This document shows, in pieces, positions 22,542 to 34,584 of a DNA stretch of 64,000 bases. Each line of letters begins with the position of its first letter. Position 1 is the stretch's first letter. The position numbers and the translations under genes are program-made. Source of the stretch: Citrus sinensis (taxonomy: Eukaryota > Streptophyta > Magnoliopsida > Sapindales > Rutaceae); NCBI RefSeq assembly GCF_022201045.2, contig NC_068558.1, forward strand, positions 41,621,501 to 41,685,500, read 5' to 3'. The notes below the pieces were generated by a model that worked only from the letters and a program-made list of their open reading frames with translations, did no database searches and was not told where the DNA came from.

Positions 22542-25500
22542 TCATCTTCCAGGGGTAAGACTGAGAGGTCTACGGTTCCTTGGCCAACATGCGCTCGCCA
22601 CCTGCCCAAAAAATGTTAATACTTCAGAATGTGAATGTCTTGTGGTAATGAAAATCGTCACTCTAACTACAAGAACATAGCAAGTTCTTTATTGAGTGAG
22701 TTATAAACTTGCCGGTATGCTGTTCTCCTTTAATTGTTCCAATGATTCAGCAAGCTCCACTTGTTTTGATGCGGTAGCAAGCAGTGCCTAGAAAATTTTG
22801 AGCATAAATACTTAAATACTGATTATTCCAAGATTTTTGAAGTTAAAGAAGCACGCTGCATAAAGCACAAATGAAAAGAAGAAGGAACTTACTTTTTTTG
22901 TCCTCTGTAAGTCATGTTCTATGGATTTAATGCGACTCAATGATTCAAGAAGCATGTCTTCTTTCTCTGGAGGAATTCTTTTAGGTTTATTAACCAGATC
23001 AGTTACCAATTCTTCCAAACGCTGCAGCCTCTCCCAGCATGGATGGAATGACTGATTCTCCACTGCTTGTGAAATGCTCTGCTCTTGAGAGCTTGTACAA
23101 GGCAAAGGGGATTTTGTCTGGTTTTCTAGTTTTTTGCATGAATGTTGCGCTACAAAAAGTCCTTTCAACCATGGGAACAGAAGTACACATGCTAACAAAT
23201 TAAGAACAAAGTGAACTAGTACACTCATTAGACGGGGAATGAACTTCTTCAGTGGCCTTCTTTGAGTATTTTCAGAGGTTAAATTATCTGTCAGAAGCAC
23301 CAAACGTGTAACATGTAAAAGCTTGCTATATTCAATGAGAAATAAGCCCCAGATGAAAAGCAGTAGATAGAGAAAAAAGTTAATAATGAAGTACATCGTT
23401 GATGTAATGGAGTACATCATTGATATAATTTAATCACTGATACGGGAGCTAAGTTTAATAGAAGAAATGATACCGTGCGGAAATCTATTAGTTGAAATAG
23501 CTTCATGAACTCCTGCAACATCAGTTTGTTCAGCCACACTGCTGGTGGAAGTAGGTTCACTCATCCTTCCCTGAGAAATATGTATGCAAGCAAAAGTCAC
23601 ATAGAATGAAGAATATTTTTTCATTGGGTACATATAATATTCAAATATTACAAGCACAGCTAAGTCCGTATGTTGATGAATATCAACACATATTCTGTGA
23701 TCCTACCTATCATATAGCAGCCAAAGTGAGAAAGGAAAAGGACAAATTTTTAAATGATGAACTACAAGAATCTGGAGAAAAGTCGTGCGTCATTTAACAT
23801 GTTGTCATTATTTTTATCACTTTATACATTCCATGCTTTCAAGAACCTTTTTTCACCCCTTTTTCTTGTTAACACGTGTTAATTTATATGATTCCAGAAA
23901 ATGATTTATTGAGAAAACATTTAATTTTACAAGTGAAATTTTGTAGTTTATGGTAAACCATTATAACAGAATATCATGTCGATAAATTGAAGGGAAAAAA
24001 GAACTAAGATTAAATCCATTATAGCAAAAGTGGAAGGGAAAAAATAATTAAGTTGAAACCAGGGAGGAAAAAGAACACCATGTCCAGGAAACTTACATTG
24101 TCATTAAGTGGCACTAATTTTATGAAGCCTGAAGTATTTGACCTCACATCTAGAGTAGAATCGGCAGAGGATTTTTCACTATTAGCAACCTGCATAGGGA
24201 AGCATGGACTGTTGACAAAATACATAGTAGAATATAAGCAATATAACAAGAATAGTTCATAAATCAACAACATACCTTAGAAGAGAATAATTTGATTTCT
24301 AAGTCATCAAAATCAGAAGAACGCTTTGTTTTCCATGAGCACATTGCATTGCCAGCATGAACCAGCTTTAGACAGTAGATACAAAAGGGTTATAAGTTTT
24401 TTAGACATTTTTAAAGACTAAAAAAAGAATACCGAAGCATACATGTGACAATTTTTTTTTCTTTTTGGGAGTACTATGAAGTCATACTTTCATTATTCCT
24501 GGATCACTCCAAGGTCCCTTGTTAGATTTAAGGCACCCGCCTTCATTTGGACAGGAGCAAGTTCCACCAAGAAAATCTGGCAATTGACTGTCCAATGTAG
24601 AATTTCAAAATAAATGTGTTGAAGTCACAAAGGAACCCAAGCAATAATAAAATATTGCAGCGTATGAGTTAAAAATCCCAACCTCGAGTCTATAACCTCC
24701 AACAATTTATCATGGAATTTGTAGCCTAAAACCTGTAAATTAGCAGAACATTTCTGGTTAATTTATATAGCCTCCAGAATGCAGAAGAAATGTACGACTC
24801 ATTATTAATTCACCTGTATCTTTGCGGTTGTTTTTGGGTCTAAAAAGCCTTTTGCTGTGTTCCACACAAGTTTGAATCCACTGCCAGCATTAACAATGAA
24901 CATCTGATGTAATATCTGTTGTGAAAGAGAATGAGCTTATTTCAGCAATGATCAATAAATTTATGCAACAACCGTTTTGTATATTGTTTATTATAAAAAT
25001 TAACCTACCTCAGGATAGTTGTCACCATCAATTTTCTGTATGCGCATCACAAGATCATGGGCAACCTTGCCGAAGCTCATCCAGTTCTGCATAATCCGGA
25101 AAAATGACAAGAGATAATTATGTATCAGTTGTATATGATAAGCAGAACTTCAAGAGACTGTAGCAGGCATTTTTAAAATTACCACTCCCTGAACATCCAA
25201 TATGGTTATTGTAGAATCAATGTGTCTCTTGGCCGCAATAGAACATGCAGGGAACTTCTCAGAAAATGTCTTCTCAAACCCCTGGACATGATATTTTAGA
25301 AACCGTTCCACTGTGGTGCAACTCATCAGCTTGCTGGGGTCAATTTGCCCAAGTCTCTCAATATATACAGGTCGACCTTCTTTATCTACACCATGGTAAC
25401 CATGAGGATAACAACTCTGAACTTCATCATATTCTTCATATACAAAATCCTGAAAATTGCACCATCATATAGAAGTATCCGTTAGATAGTAAAAACTAAA

Positions 25501-26689
25501 TTAAATCACAACTATAGACTGGAATGTTAAGCCTAATACAAATTCCAATAACTACTACAAGTTTAAATCCAACCGAGACTAGAAGCCTCCATTGTCAATT
25601 GGCCCCTATATCAGCTAATGCTTGGTCCCTATCAGTTCATTATCTCAATATACTTGAAATGGAAGGATTTCATCCAAGTTATCAACATATGAAAGAAAAA
25701 GCACTGTTTACCTGCATAATAGTATCAACTCCATTCTCTTTCCTCCAGTTGAGCATTTCTACCCACATCTGGAAAGTTTTGTCAATGTCAAACTTCCTAG
25801 CCTTCAAAAATCTGCAGCAAGAAATCCCAGTTTCTGCAATTTAGTGGAATAATTAAAGAAAGGAAGCAAATTCTAAAAGCATACATTCATAAACGAATGT
25901 TTCAATATCATGAAGATGGTTGGAAGAGCAAAATTGAGAACGATGCTGATAGTAGAGTGTTGCCGCTGTTCTTTTACATAGTTTACACCTTTAGGAGGTC
26001 ATGACAGCATGACTGGCACGAGTAATTTGAATAATCCATAGGATGAACAGAATAAAATCTATTATTATAGTATTTTGAATTTGTCTCTAGATCGATAAGC
26101 TAGCATGCTAATATTGGAAACAACTTCGATCCAACAAAATCAATAGTGCATTTTAATTGACCGATCTGACTGTCTCACATTCAGCAAATACACGGCATTA
26201 CTACAGCAAATTATATGTACGCGAATCAGATTGATGCAATACAGAACAGAACAATGAAATCGAAATTTTTACCTCAACATAGTGTGGTAATCATCATGGC
26301 GAGAGGGAAGCATGTCCCGAGCGATCAATGCATTTCGAAATCCATTCACAGCCTTTTCCTCCGCAGCATCCCTCACATCCTCAATCGAAATCGGAGCACA
26401 CCTACTATCGGAAACGCGCCGGCCGCGCCTCCTCAGACTGTGCGTTAACCTCGTTGAAGCACTCATGGCTTTCTTGCTCAGATACCTGCTCCTACTTCTC
26501 CGTTTCTCCTCTTCACAGATCTCAAAATCAGTGCTTCTTAACCTCTCATTCTCTTCAACTGAAATCACCTCTGCTAAAACAAGCAACTGTTAGTTTTACT
26601 TTTAAGAGATATTGTATTTCACATAAATGCGAACATAAAGGCTTAAAATGTAAATTCAGATTTTTCATAAATAAAAATATACCTGGCAT
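22542..26689 (-). CDS. SFH9: SFH9-like Sec14-nodulin phosphatidylinositol/phosphatidylcholine transfer protein
   Basis: Sec14-like proteins move PI and PC between membranes and prime PI for phosphoinositide kinases. Exons in transcript order: 26689-26683, 26570-26273, 25811-25712, 25449-25183, 25086-25009, 24915-24814, 24732-24683, 24587-24488, 24365-24276, 24189-24097, 23570-23474, 23287-22893, 22787-22713 and 22601-22542 (1812 nt, 603 aa). The CRAL-TRIO N-domain (about 75-130, [16 protein letters not shown]) is followed by the lipid-binding fold (about 150-330), including [39 protein letters not shown] and [17 protein letters not shown]. The C-terminal nodulin-like half has a hydrophobic segment ([19 protein letters not shown]) and a predicted coiled coil ([15 protein letters not shown]). 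The tail ends in [15 protein letters not shown]. The first coding exon contributes only 7 nt (ATGCCAG), so the start is the weakest part. The last intron appears to use a GC donor. Confidence 0.87.
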
Positions 26690-28790
26690 TGTTTCTAATT
26701 GTGGATATGATTTGAATCCTAGATTGTACCTGTACCGAACAAGACAAGTAAATCTTTGAAATCTCTGAAACAGTTATAAGTTAACAAACAAGAGAGATCT
26801 TCAAGATCTGCAAGATGTTTTTCTTTTCTTTTTTTTTTCCTAAAGAGAAAACGACGGAATTGACCAATAAAGCGACACCAGTTCGCATAATTATCAAAGA
26901 ACGATATTCCAAATTGAGCGATGATCAAAACAACCTCCAATCAACTGACATTCAGTCACAAAATCACGCGATTCGGCTCTCTTCAGATTCACGTACAAAT
27001 CATGAACGTATATGTATATGCTCCCTCTCTCTCGCCTCTGAAAAGGAGTTGCCGTTGCTTTCAAATTACGATTTCCTTTTAACAAACTTGTAATAAAAAA
27101 TTTACAAAATAATATTAATTTAAAAGTGTTTTTTAACAATTATTTTTTCTTTTTTGTTTGTTTTGAGCTGACGGCGTAGCTTTCAGGTAACGAGAGGGTG
27201 AAAGGGGCTCATTGTCGTTAAAGGTTGGGAGCTCCGTCGTCATATGAGGTGGCGGCTGCAGTTTTGGTTTATCTTTTGTTGCTCTGTTTGTTTCAGGCGG
27301 GTTTTCGAGTTGCCGTTTGGTAACGGATCACAGAGGCTCTTGGCCAATTAGTTGGCTCCCCATGATGATACTGTTTGCGGCTTTGCGCTACGCGTACGCA
27401 GCCAACCAACGAACGAATCCAATTCCTTTTTAAAGTCAAACTTTTGACCTTTTTTTCGCGGTAAGAATTTTTTAATTGTCGTAATTACTTTTCTTTTCGC
27501 TAATTAATTTCTTTTTTTCCATAAACTTTTTAAATATTATACAATGCTGACTTTTCAGTAATTGCTAGTGACTAAACTTAGTCGACCTTCCATTATACAG
27601 AAGAGCAGCATAGCATTATACATCCCAAAATTTATTTTTAAATTTTATGTTTTAATGATTTGACAATCATTAAGTGGATGAATACCGTATAATAGAATGA
27701 TATAATTAATTCATTTAAAACTTAAAAAAAATCACATACATGTAATTTTAAATGAAATTTAAATAAAATTTTCAGATTTACATAATTTATAACTACATTA
27801 TAAATTTATGATGTTAGGTTGAATCTATTGATTTTTTTATTGTTAAATTACCTTAAACTATTTATTTTTAAATCAGAAGTCAACTCACAGGTAATCATCA
27901 CCCATGGTATCAATGAATTTTAGATATAATGTTATAATATAATTATATAAAGTTGAGATACAAAATTTATGAAGGAATGAAAAAAAAAAAGTATGATTTG
28001 ACATTATTATTAACAGTGATCCCAAAATTGATGTCGTTTTGAGAAAGTTATATTCAGAAAAAGGGAAAGAGAGAAATGCAGACAAAAAACAAAGGTGGTA
28101 TGGTCACCGTCACTGACCACTTGAGTTGTGCCGTGTGGCAGTGGAGGTGATGATGAGTTAGCGACACTTTTGACCTTTAAAAAAAGACAGGGAGGTTGAG
28201 CACGTGCGCTTATTACCATCATCATGGGCGTTGGCGTGCAGGCACGTAACGATGGCCCATGGGATACTAGTTTTTCGTTAACGTTAAAATGTTTAAAAAG
28301 TTCCAAGAGGCAATCAAGCATATGCTGAAGTGACGGCGATGATGGCGTACTCTCGTTGGTTTGTGTCGCTTGTTTTGGTGGCAGAAAACACTGTGTTCAT
28401 CCCAATGATTATTGCTTGAATTTTTATTTATTTATCATTTTTGTTGATTCTGCCGAGGAAAACATTTTTTTTTTAATTATTGTCGAAATTACTATTTCAC
28501 ATAAATTAAAAGAAATTAAATTTACATTCAACGTTTTTTTAAAAATACTAGACGTATTTTGAGACTCGACAACCCGTTTCAATACAGACTAAAACTTTCG
28601 GAGAAATAGATGCGTATATGTGTGCCCTCAGAAATTTGATTTTGTTTTTGGGGCAGGGAGGGAGCATTTTCGAATTATTTTTTAATTTAGTACCAAAAGT
28701 AGAATGACAAAACTTCGTCATCGTTGCTGTTGTCAAGAAAAAAAAAATTAATGGGCTTTTGATTGTTGATATACACAATCCACACTTTGA
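26690..28790. other. SFH9 upstream region and intergenic DNA
   Basis: The first ~400 bases probably include the SFH9 5' UTR and promoter on the minus strand; a CTCTCTCTC tract sits near 27021-27032. From about 27470 to 28790 the DNA is AT-rich with no supported gene. A less AT-rich patch at 28090-28350 contains scattered open frames but no recognisable coding signal. Confidence 0.5.
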
Positions 28791-28791
28791 T

Positions 28792-28898
28792 AGCTTGCCT
28801 ATTGATTTTTGCAGCTAAAGTAAAATCAAGCGGAGCCCAACTTTTTTAGCTTGCCTCTTGGACAGCGAAAGTAGAATCAAACCGAGCCCAATTTTTTT
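28792..28898. repeat. Imperfect ~55-bp tandem duplication
   Basis: Two adjacent diverged units, 28792-28847 and 28848-28898, both begin with AGCTTGCCT and share GCGAAAGTA/GCTAAAGTA, AATCAA and GAGCCCAA before ending in a poly-T run. This looks like a local tandem duplication in intergenic DNA. Confidence 0.7.
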
Positions 28899-29164
28899 CT
28901 TTTATCTTTTTTGGTGTTTCTTAAATATTGTTTTTATTTTTATTTTTCCATTTTCCTGGGTTATCCGTCGATTTATCGAATTAATTGAAATATGCAATTA
29001 ATTTTTGAAAAACAAAACCAAAAGCTATTCATAACTTAACACACTCAAAAAGATACATGGTAGGGAAACTTCGACAGCAAGTATACAACAGCTAACTGCA
29101 GTGGAATTTACAGTATCTACATCAAAAATTGTCCAACTGTTGTCATCATGAAGGATTTGAAACT

Positions 29165-30028
29165 TCAAGCGCAGGTGACGATTCTTCCAACGTTGATAAC
29201 TTCTGCACATGATTTAGGAGACATACTTCGGCTGCGTCTTTTAGTCAGGCTCACCTGAAAATTTAGAGCATGGCACAGGGATCACCAATGTGCTATTACA
29301 GGAATATAGCATAGCCAATGAAGGCTTCAAGAGCAAATATAATATGAACAAATTTAAAAATCCCCCACATTTGGTTATGATAATGAGATTTATCAAGGAA
29401 GTCGAAGTGATCTTCTCAGATTTTGTAAAGATACATATGTGCCTCAGACAGAAGGGAAAAGATTAACGACTGGATTCAGAATCATGCAGCTACACATGAA
29501 CAGTAACCGAATTTCACCTTAGTTTCAACAACTTTGCCTTAACACACCAATTTTCAATCTTTCATCCCAGTATGGGTTAATATCTCTATCAAATCATTTG
29601 CAATTAATTATTTACTTGACACAAGCAATTGGCAAGCAGTCTGAATCAAATTACTCTCTACTCATTGGTAGATGGATTCAGGATTATAAAATGCATCATT
29701 CATACCTCGATTAACAATCAGAATCCTAGCAACCTATAACTTTACAGATAAATATTTCAACTTAGAGGGCACCCACTCTGATAAGAGCAGTTTTATCTAG
29801 ACCTTAATAGTATAAACCATTCAAAGTCTTAGAAATCCTGTATCTAAGATCAATATCAATAACTCTGTTCTAATTATTTAATATAAAAATATGCAGACAG
29901 CTGTGACTCAGAAGCAAGCACATGATAAAAAATGTAGATTGCAAAAGGTTGAACTCTCATGTCATTACCTTAGAAGATGAAGGGGGTAAAGAAGCCCGCC
30001 CAACAGGCTCTTTTAGCTGCTGAACCTC
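29165..30028 (-). other. Coding-like extension downstream of the myosin-binding gene stop
   Basis: After the TGA at 30031-30029, the same frame stays open for 20 codons (30028-29969, EVQQLKEPVGRASLPPSSSK). It then meets a good donor (AAG|GTAATG), and across an intron of 714 bases (29968-29255) it continues in frame for 29 codons from 29254 (VSLTKRRSRSMS...) to a TGA at 29167-29165. If this is only 3' UTR, the intron lies about 60 nt after the stop. The composition looks protein-like, so this may be a lost or read-through C-terminus. Confidence 0.45.
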
Positions 30029-32171
30029 TCAAAGCCGGTTTAACATATCTTCCACAAGTTTCAACTGGGAATTGATACTTTCCCTTTGCTCTGCAGAAAA
30101 ACTCAATTTGTCTTTTCCTACTTCCACTATTCTCAGCATTTCTCTGAGCAATTCAACCTCAGTGTCTATCTTTAAGCTTTCACTACTGGCTGCAGGTGAA
30201 GCACTACTAGTGGAGTCAATGGGGAAGTTTTTACTTTGTGAGTTTCCTAATTCTGGAACCCAATTTTTCATTTCAGAACTGTTTCTTCCATTGATCTGAT
30301 TACTCTGTCCCATGCTTGTACTTGAACTATCACTTAGCAACTCACCACTTGAGACTCCAAAATCAGTAACTACACAATTTGATAGTCCACTAGCTTTTCC
30401 CTTTTCCTCCCTCTGAGATTCGGTTTTATCATCAATGACATGAACATCATATATAATTGGCTCTGAATCAAGTATGGAACCGTGAAGATTATCATGTACT
30501 TCAGCTTTATAATTCCTATCTTTCTCGAGCTTTTCTCCACAACATGAAGGACTTTCCTCAACCCCACCGCAAGCTTGGAATGCCTCCGATGTCACCTCAA
30601 TAGATGAAGCCTCATATGTTGGAGGCCAGTTTGCACTCTTAGTGGACGTACTTTCCCTGATCTCCTGCTGCACCCACGAGGGGTCATCTTTTGGATGAGG
30701 TGAATGTACAGGCTTTTGTCCCAAATCACTGATCATATAACTCAAATCAATTTCTGTCTGCCCGTTCCTTAAAGATTTCAGCTGCCTATAAGCTTCAACT
30801 TCTTTCTCCAGAAAATGATTTTCCCTCTCCCTCCTAACAAGGATCTCTTTCAGAATTTCCATCTCTTCTTCCTCATAAGCAAATTGTTCTTCTATCATTC
30901 TCTGGTACTGCCTCGCTTCCATTTCTATTGCTGCTTTATCAGCTTGAAGACGCAATATCATGGCCATGGCTTCATCAGCGGCGGATGCAGCAGCAGCTCT
31001 CTCTTTCTCTAACTCTAATTGAACAGCAGCACATGCATTTTTCTCCTCTTGAAGTGCTTCTTCCAAATTTCTGATCATATTTTCTTCATTTCCAGGTTTC
31101 CCTAAGTTCTCTCGAGCATTGCATATTAATGTTTCGGACAACAATGAATCATTGTGCTCGACCTTAGTCTTCCCATATACTCCACTCTGTTCAAAACTAA
31201 CCCACTTTCTTTCACCCAGATCAAGACCAATTGCAGCATTCCTGTCATCTGAAATTGAAAGACCACGAACAACAGTATTCATTTCAACACAACACTTGAA
31301 ATTGAGAAAAAAATAAGTGAAAATAATCAAACTCTAACAAAATCCAACATCAATTCATTTTTTTTTTCCAACCTTTACAACATACAAAAATATTAACCTT
31401 CCAGGCTCTGGCAAAATTTTCTACAACTAGAAAAAAAAAACTTTAAACAATGTTTCAATTTCAACCAGGTCCGAATTATGCACTCAAAATCTTTTGACAT
31501 ATAATTTATCACATATGAGTAACAGCATAAAATTTCAGCTAAAATAGGTAGTTGAACTTTAAACTAAATCAGTTTCGGGTACAATTCTTACCACCCCGAA
31601 GACCATCAATCCCATTATAAGTTGAACTGGAAGCACCTGCAACAACTGGTTGCATAGAGGATGATTTTCCGTATGCAAGGGATGATCTCCTCCTTCGACG
31701 AGTTCCATACCTTTGCTTCATAACTTTTTTTCCCCTGGCATCAAACCCACTTTCCCTATCAGCCAAGTTTTGAAATTTTGGGCCCGAAAATGAACTAGAA
31801 CACGCTTCATTCTCCAATTCAAGAACCCCATGGTCACATATTCTACATGAACACAGCACCCTATCCGAATTGCAAGGTTGATAATGAAACCAAATCAAAT
31901 CAAAAGGGAATTTACTCTTGATCATCGTTTGGACATACAAAATGTTTCTTCTAGGCAAATCGATAAGTAGTTTATGCCAACATAAACAAGTATTCCGGTA
32001 CCCAAAAACCCCATTACAAGGACATGGCAAGTATAGTCCTAATAGATTACAAAACTTGTGCGGGAAAAATACAAAAGCTGATGCACAAAGCAAAAAATAA
32101 GCAATAGCAAGGTCAATAAAAGCTCCTGTAAGACTCCAAATCGTCCATGAGCGAACTGTGTTAAAAGCCAT
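30029..32171 (-). CDS. Membrane-anchored GTD-binding (DUF593, myosin-binding) protein
   Basis: Two exons, 32171-31592 and 31248-30029, give 599 aa. Proteins with the GTD-binding domain act as receptors for class XI myosins on endomembrane vesicles. The N-terminus has a long hydrophobic segment (about residues 10-50, WSLTGAFIDLAIAYFLLCAS) that would anchor it in a membrane. A Cys-rich stretch (CSCRICDHGVLELENEACS) and a basic patch (RYGTRRRRRSSLAYGK), both family hallmarks, follow. The GTD-binding coiled coil spans about 256-350 (LEEALQEEKNACAAVQLELE, ADEAMAMILRLQADKAAIEM, MIEEQFAYEEEEMEILKE). The remainder is Ser-rich and acidic with a short C-terminal helix (VELLREMLRIVEVGKDKLSF). Members of this family are called MYOB, FLOURY1-like or zein-binding; I cannot assign the exact subgroup. 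The intron at 31249-31591 is GT-AG. Confidence 0.85.
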
Positions 32172-32771
32172 TAGCTTTGAAAAGAAAATGAGTTTCAGAA
32201 ACTAAATTCAAATACCCACGAAGAATATTCAAATTCTGCAGACAACCAACCATGAAACGAGACCAAGTTAGCACGCAAATTTTATTGAAACAGCTGTAAA
32301 AATTCAAAAACACTGAGATCATGTAGAAAAGATAATTTGCCAAAAAAAGGATCATAAGGCCAATTAGTGACAAAGGCAGCGGAAAATCCCTGATTGTACA
32401 GTTGAATTGGAATTGCTTATAAAGTTGTTGATAGTTATCAACAGCACTCTTTTTTTTTTGTATATTTTTTTCAATAATAAGATTCCCTCATCCACGTGGG
32501 CAAATAATGGAGCTTAGGCGTAGCGCCAATCTGGCTTAGGTATTAGTGTTACCTGTTAGGCGGTTACTGTGCCAGTGTCAGGGACAAAAACGACAGTCGT
32601 TTCGCGGGTTTTTGAAAATCAAAGTGCGTGACCGGCTGGCCGCTGGCGGTTTATGAGCGGATATTTACCAAATTGCTAAAACTAACCGTCTTTTCCAATT
32701 TCTAGATTCCACTGCCTTTTCGGTTTTAAAAAGTTGTTCGATGAACGCTGTCGTTTTGAATGTGGTCTTAC
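32172..32771. other. Upstream region of the myosin-binding gene
   Basis: This contains the probable minus-strand 5' UTR and promoter. The first ~250 bases are UTR-like, and a poly-T run lies near 32450-32460. GC content rises at 32500-32660 with no coding signal. No TATA box or known element could be assigned. Confidence 0.45.
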
Positions 32772-33651
32772 TAGTAGGGATGGCAATTGTACCCGCAAAC
32801 CCGCAAACCCGCCCAAACCCACCCGCCAAAACCCGCCCGTTGCGGGTAATTTTACCCGTTGCGGGCGGGTTTAGTATTATAAATTAAAACTCGCACATGG
32901 ATGCGGGTGGGTTTGGTATTAACCTTATATCCGGTGGATACCCGCATGGATATCCACCAAACCTGCAATATTTTTTTCAAATATTTTTAATTTAATTTTA
33001 ATCTAAAAATGTATAAAGAAAATAATATCATTAATTAAATTACCAAATAGCCAAAGGTTCAAAGTTGTGTATGTGTGTATGTGGCCTATATCCTATTCTA
33101 AAGTCATAATCTAAAGAAAACTAAAGGCATTTTCCTTCGAATTAGTATTTGAAAATATTAATCTTAATTATTATTATAGGCATTGTGTTGGATGGGTGCT
33201 TATGGTGGTGAATGAAATGAATATCTTCTCTTGGAGCTTGTTTTAAATGATAATATGAAATGTAATTATTATTTTTAGATACTAGTTTGTGTTTTTTAAA
33301 TGGATTTGTGTAATTTATACTTAAATTTGAGAATTTGTGTTGAATTGATGTGGAAATTTTAATTTTTCATTTACATTATTTAAATATAAAATTAAGTATG
33401 TTATATGGAATTTGAGGTTATTATTATAAATTTATATATTAAACATTTGTGATTTTAAATACGGAAACCCGCAAAAAATTCGCCGGATACCATTGCGGGT
33501 TTGGTAATTGTTAAAACCCGCTGCGGGTGGGTTTTTGTACAAAAATTAAAACCCGCTGCGGGTTGCGGGTGGGTTTGGTAATTTAAATTTTGTGCGGGTT
33601 TGGGTTTGGTAATGGCAAACCCGCTGCGGGCGGTGCCCATTGCCATCCCTA
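32772..33651. mobile_element. Non-autonomous hAT-like element (TAGGGATGGCAAT termini)
   Basis: The outer ends are inverted repeats: TAGGGATGGCAAT from 32775 and ATTGCCATCCCTA ending at 33651. The flanks GGTCTTAC (32764-32771) and GGTCTTAG (33652-33659) match at 7 of 8 positions, as for a hAT 8-bp target duplication, though three extra bases (TAG) then sit before the left repeat. Both sub-terminal regions are crowded with short GC-rich motifs (ACCCGC and GCGGGTGGGTTT variants), while the middle is AT-rich. It has no coding capacity. It lies about 600 bp upstream of the myosin-binding gene start codon. Confidence 0.75.
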
Positions 33652-34011
33652 GGTCTTAGTCTCTCCATTTCTTTTTTCTGCCGGTTTTAGTATATTTTGA
33701 CATCATTATCAGTTCAGTTCAAAAAAAAAAAAAACTTTGTAATTGCAAAATCAAATAACTTATTCATGTGAATCACTTTACTTAATTTTTTATTCTCTCG
33801 AATACACACACACACATAATTGAAAAGTATCTAATTCCATTGTCCGCACTTAAAAATATTTTGATAAACAACTATATTTTATCTTTTAACCTCTTTGCAA
33901 AGAATCGTTAATCCATTTTTTTAATTAATATGGAAATTTACATTATATAATAACTCTATAAATGATTATTTGAAATTTGTTGTTATGTTGCAATTTTTTT
34001 ATGCGTCATTT
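33652..34011. other. AT-rich spacer between two hAT elements
   Basis: No gene is seen. A poly-A run (about 33721-33734) and a short CA repeat (about 33804-33815) are the only landmarks. Confidence 0.6.
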
Positions 34012-34584
34012 ATCATAATCAGTGGCAGCTTTAGTGCTAGGCGAACTAGGCAGTTGCCTAGAACTCCGTATTTAGGAAGACCCTAATTTTTGGATATCTA
34101 TTTATTAATCAATATAATTAATTTTTTTAAGATTAAAAAAAATTAAGTTACGTATATATGTTTTTTGTACAGTAAAAAAAACCTAATTTTTAGCCTTTAC
34201 CCTATCATTACTCTCATTCATAATTATCTCTCTTATTTGATAATCTTTACCTTAAATATAAAATATATTTGTATGGTATAATAATTATTTTGAACGTTAC
34301 TTCTTCATTTTCTTTTACTATTTTCCAAAAAAAAATCAATGCTTTCCCTTTCCAAAAAGAACTCTTATTAAAATTAGTAACGTTATATTTTTAGAACTAA
34401 CTTTTAGTATTCTATTAAAATATATTTAAAAATCATTATCTATAAACCGATACACATTGAATCAAAACTACTTTCAACAAAAAATTTTTGTGCTCTCTTC
34501 TCTTTCTCTACAAAATTCATTGCCATCATCATCCTCATCTCAACTAGTCAATTGACTCAATTACAGGTGCTATCATTCTATTTT

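Noticed and set aside
26312-26759. Plus-strand open frames overlapping SFH9 exon 2
   Set aside because: They are antisense to a well-supported SFH9 exon and contain no recognisable domain.
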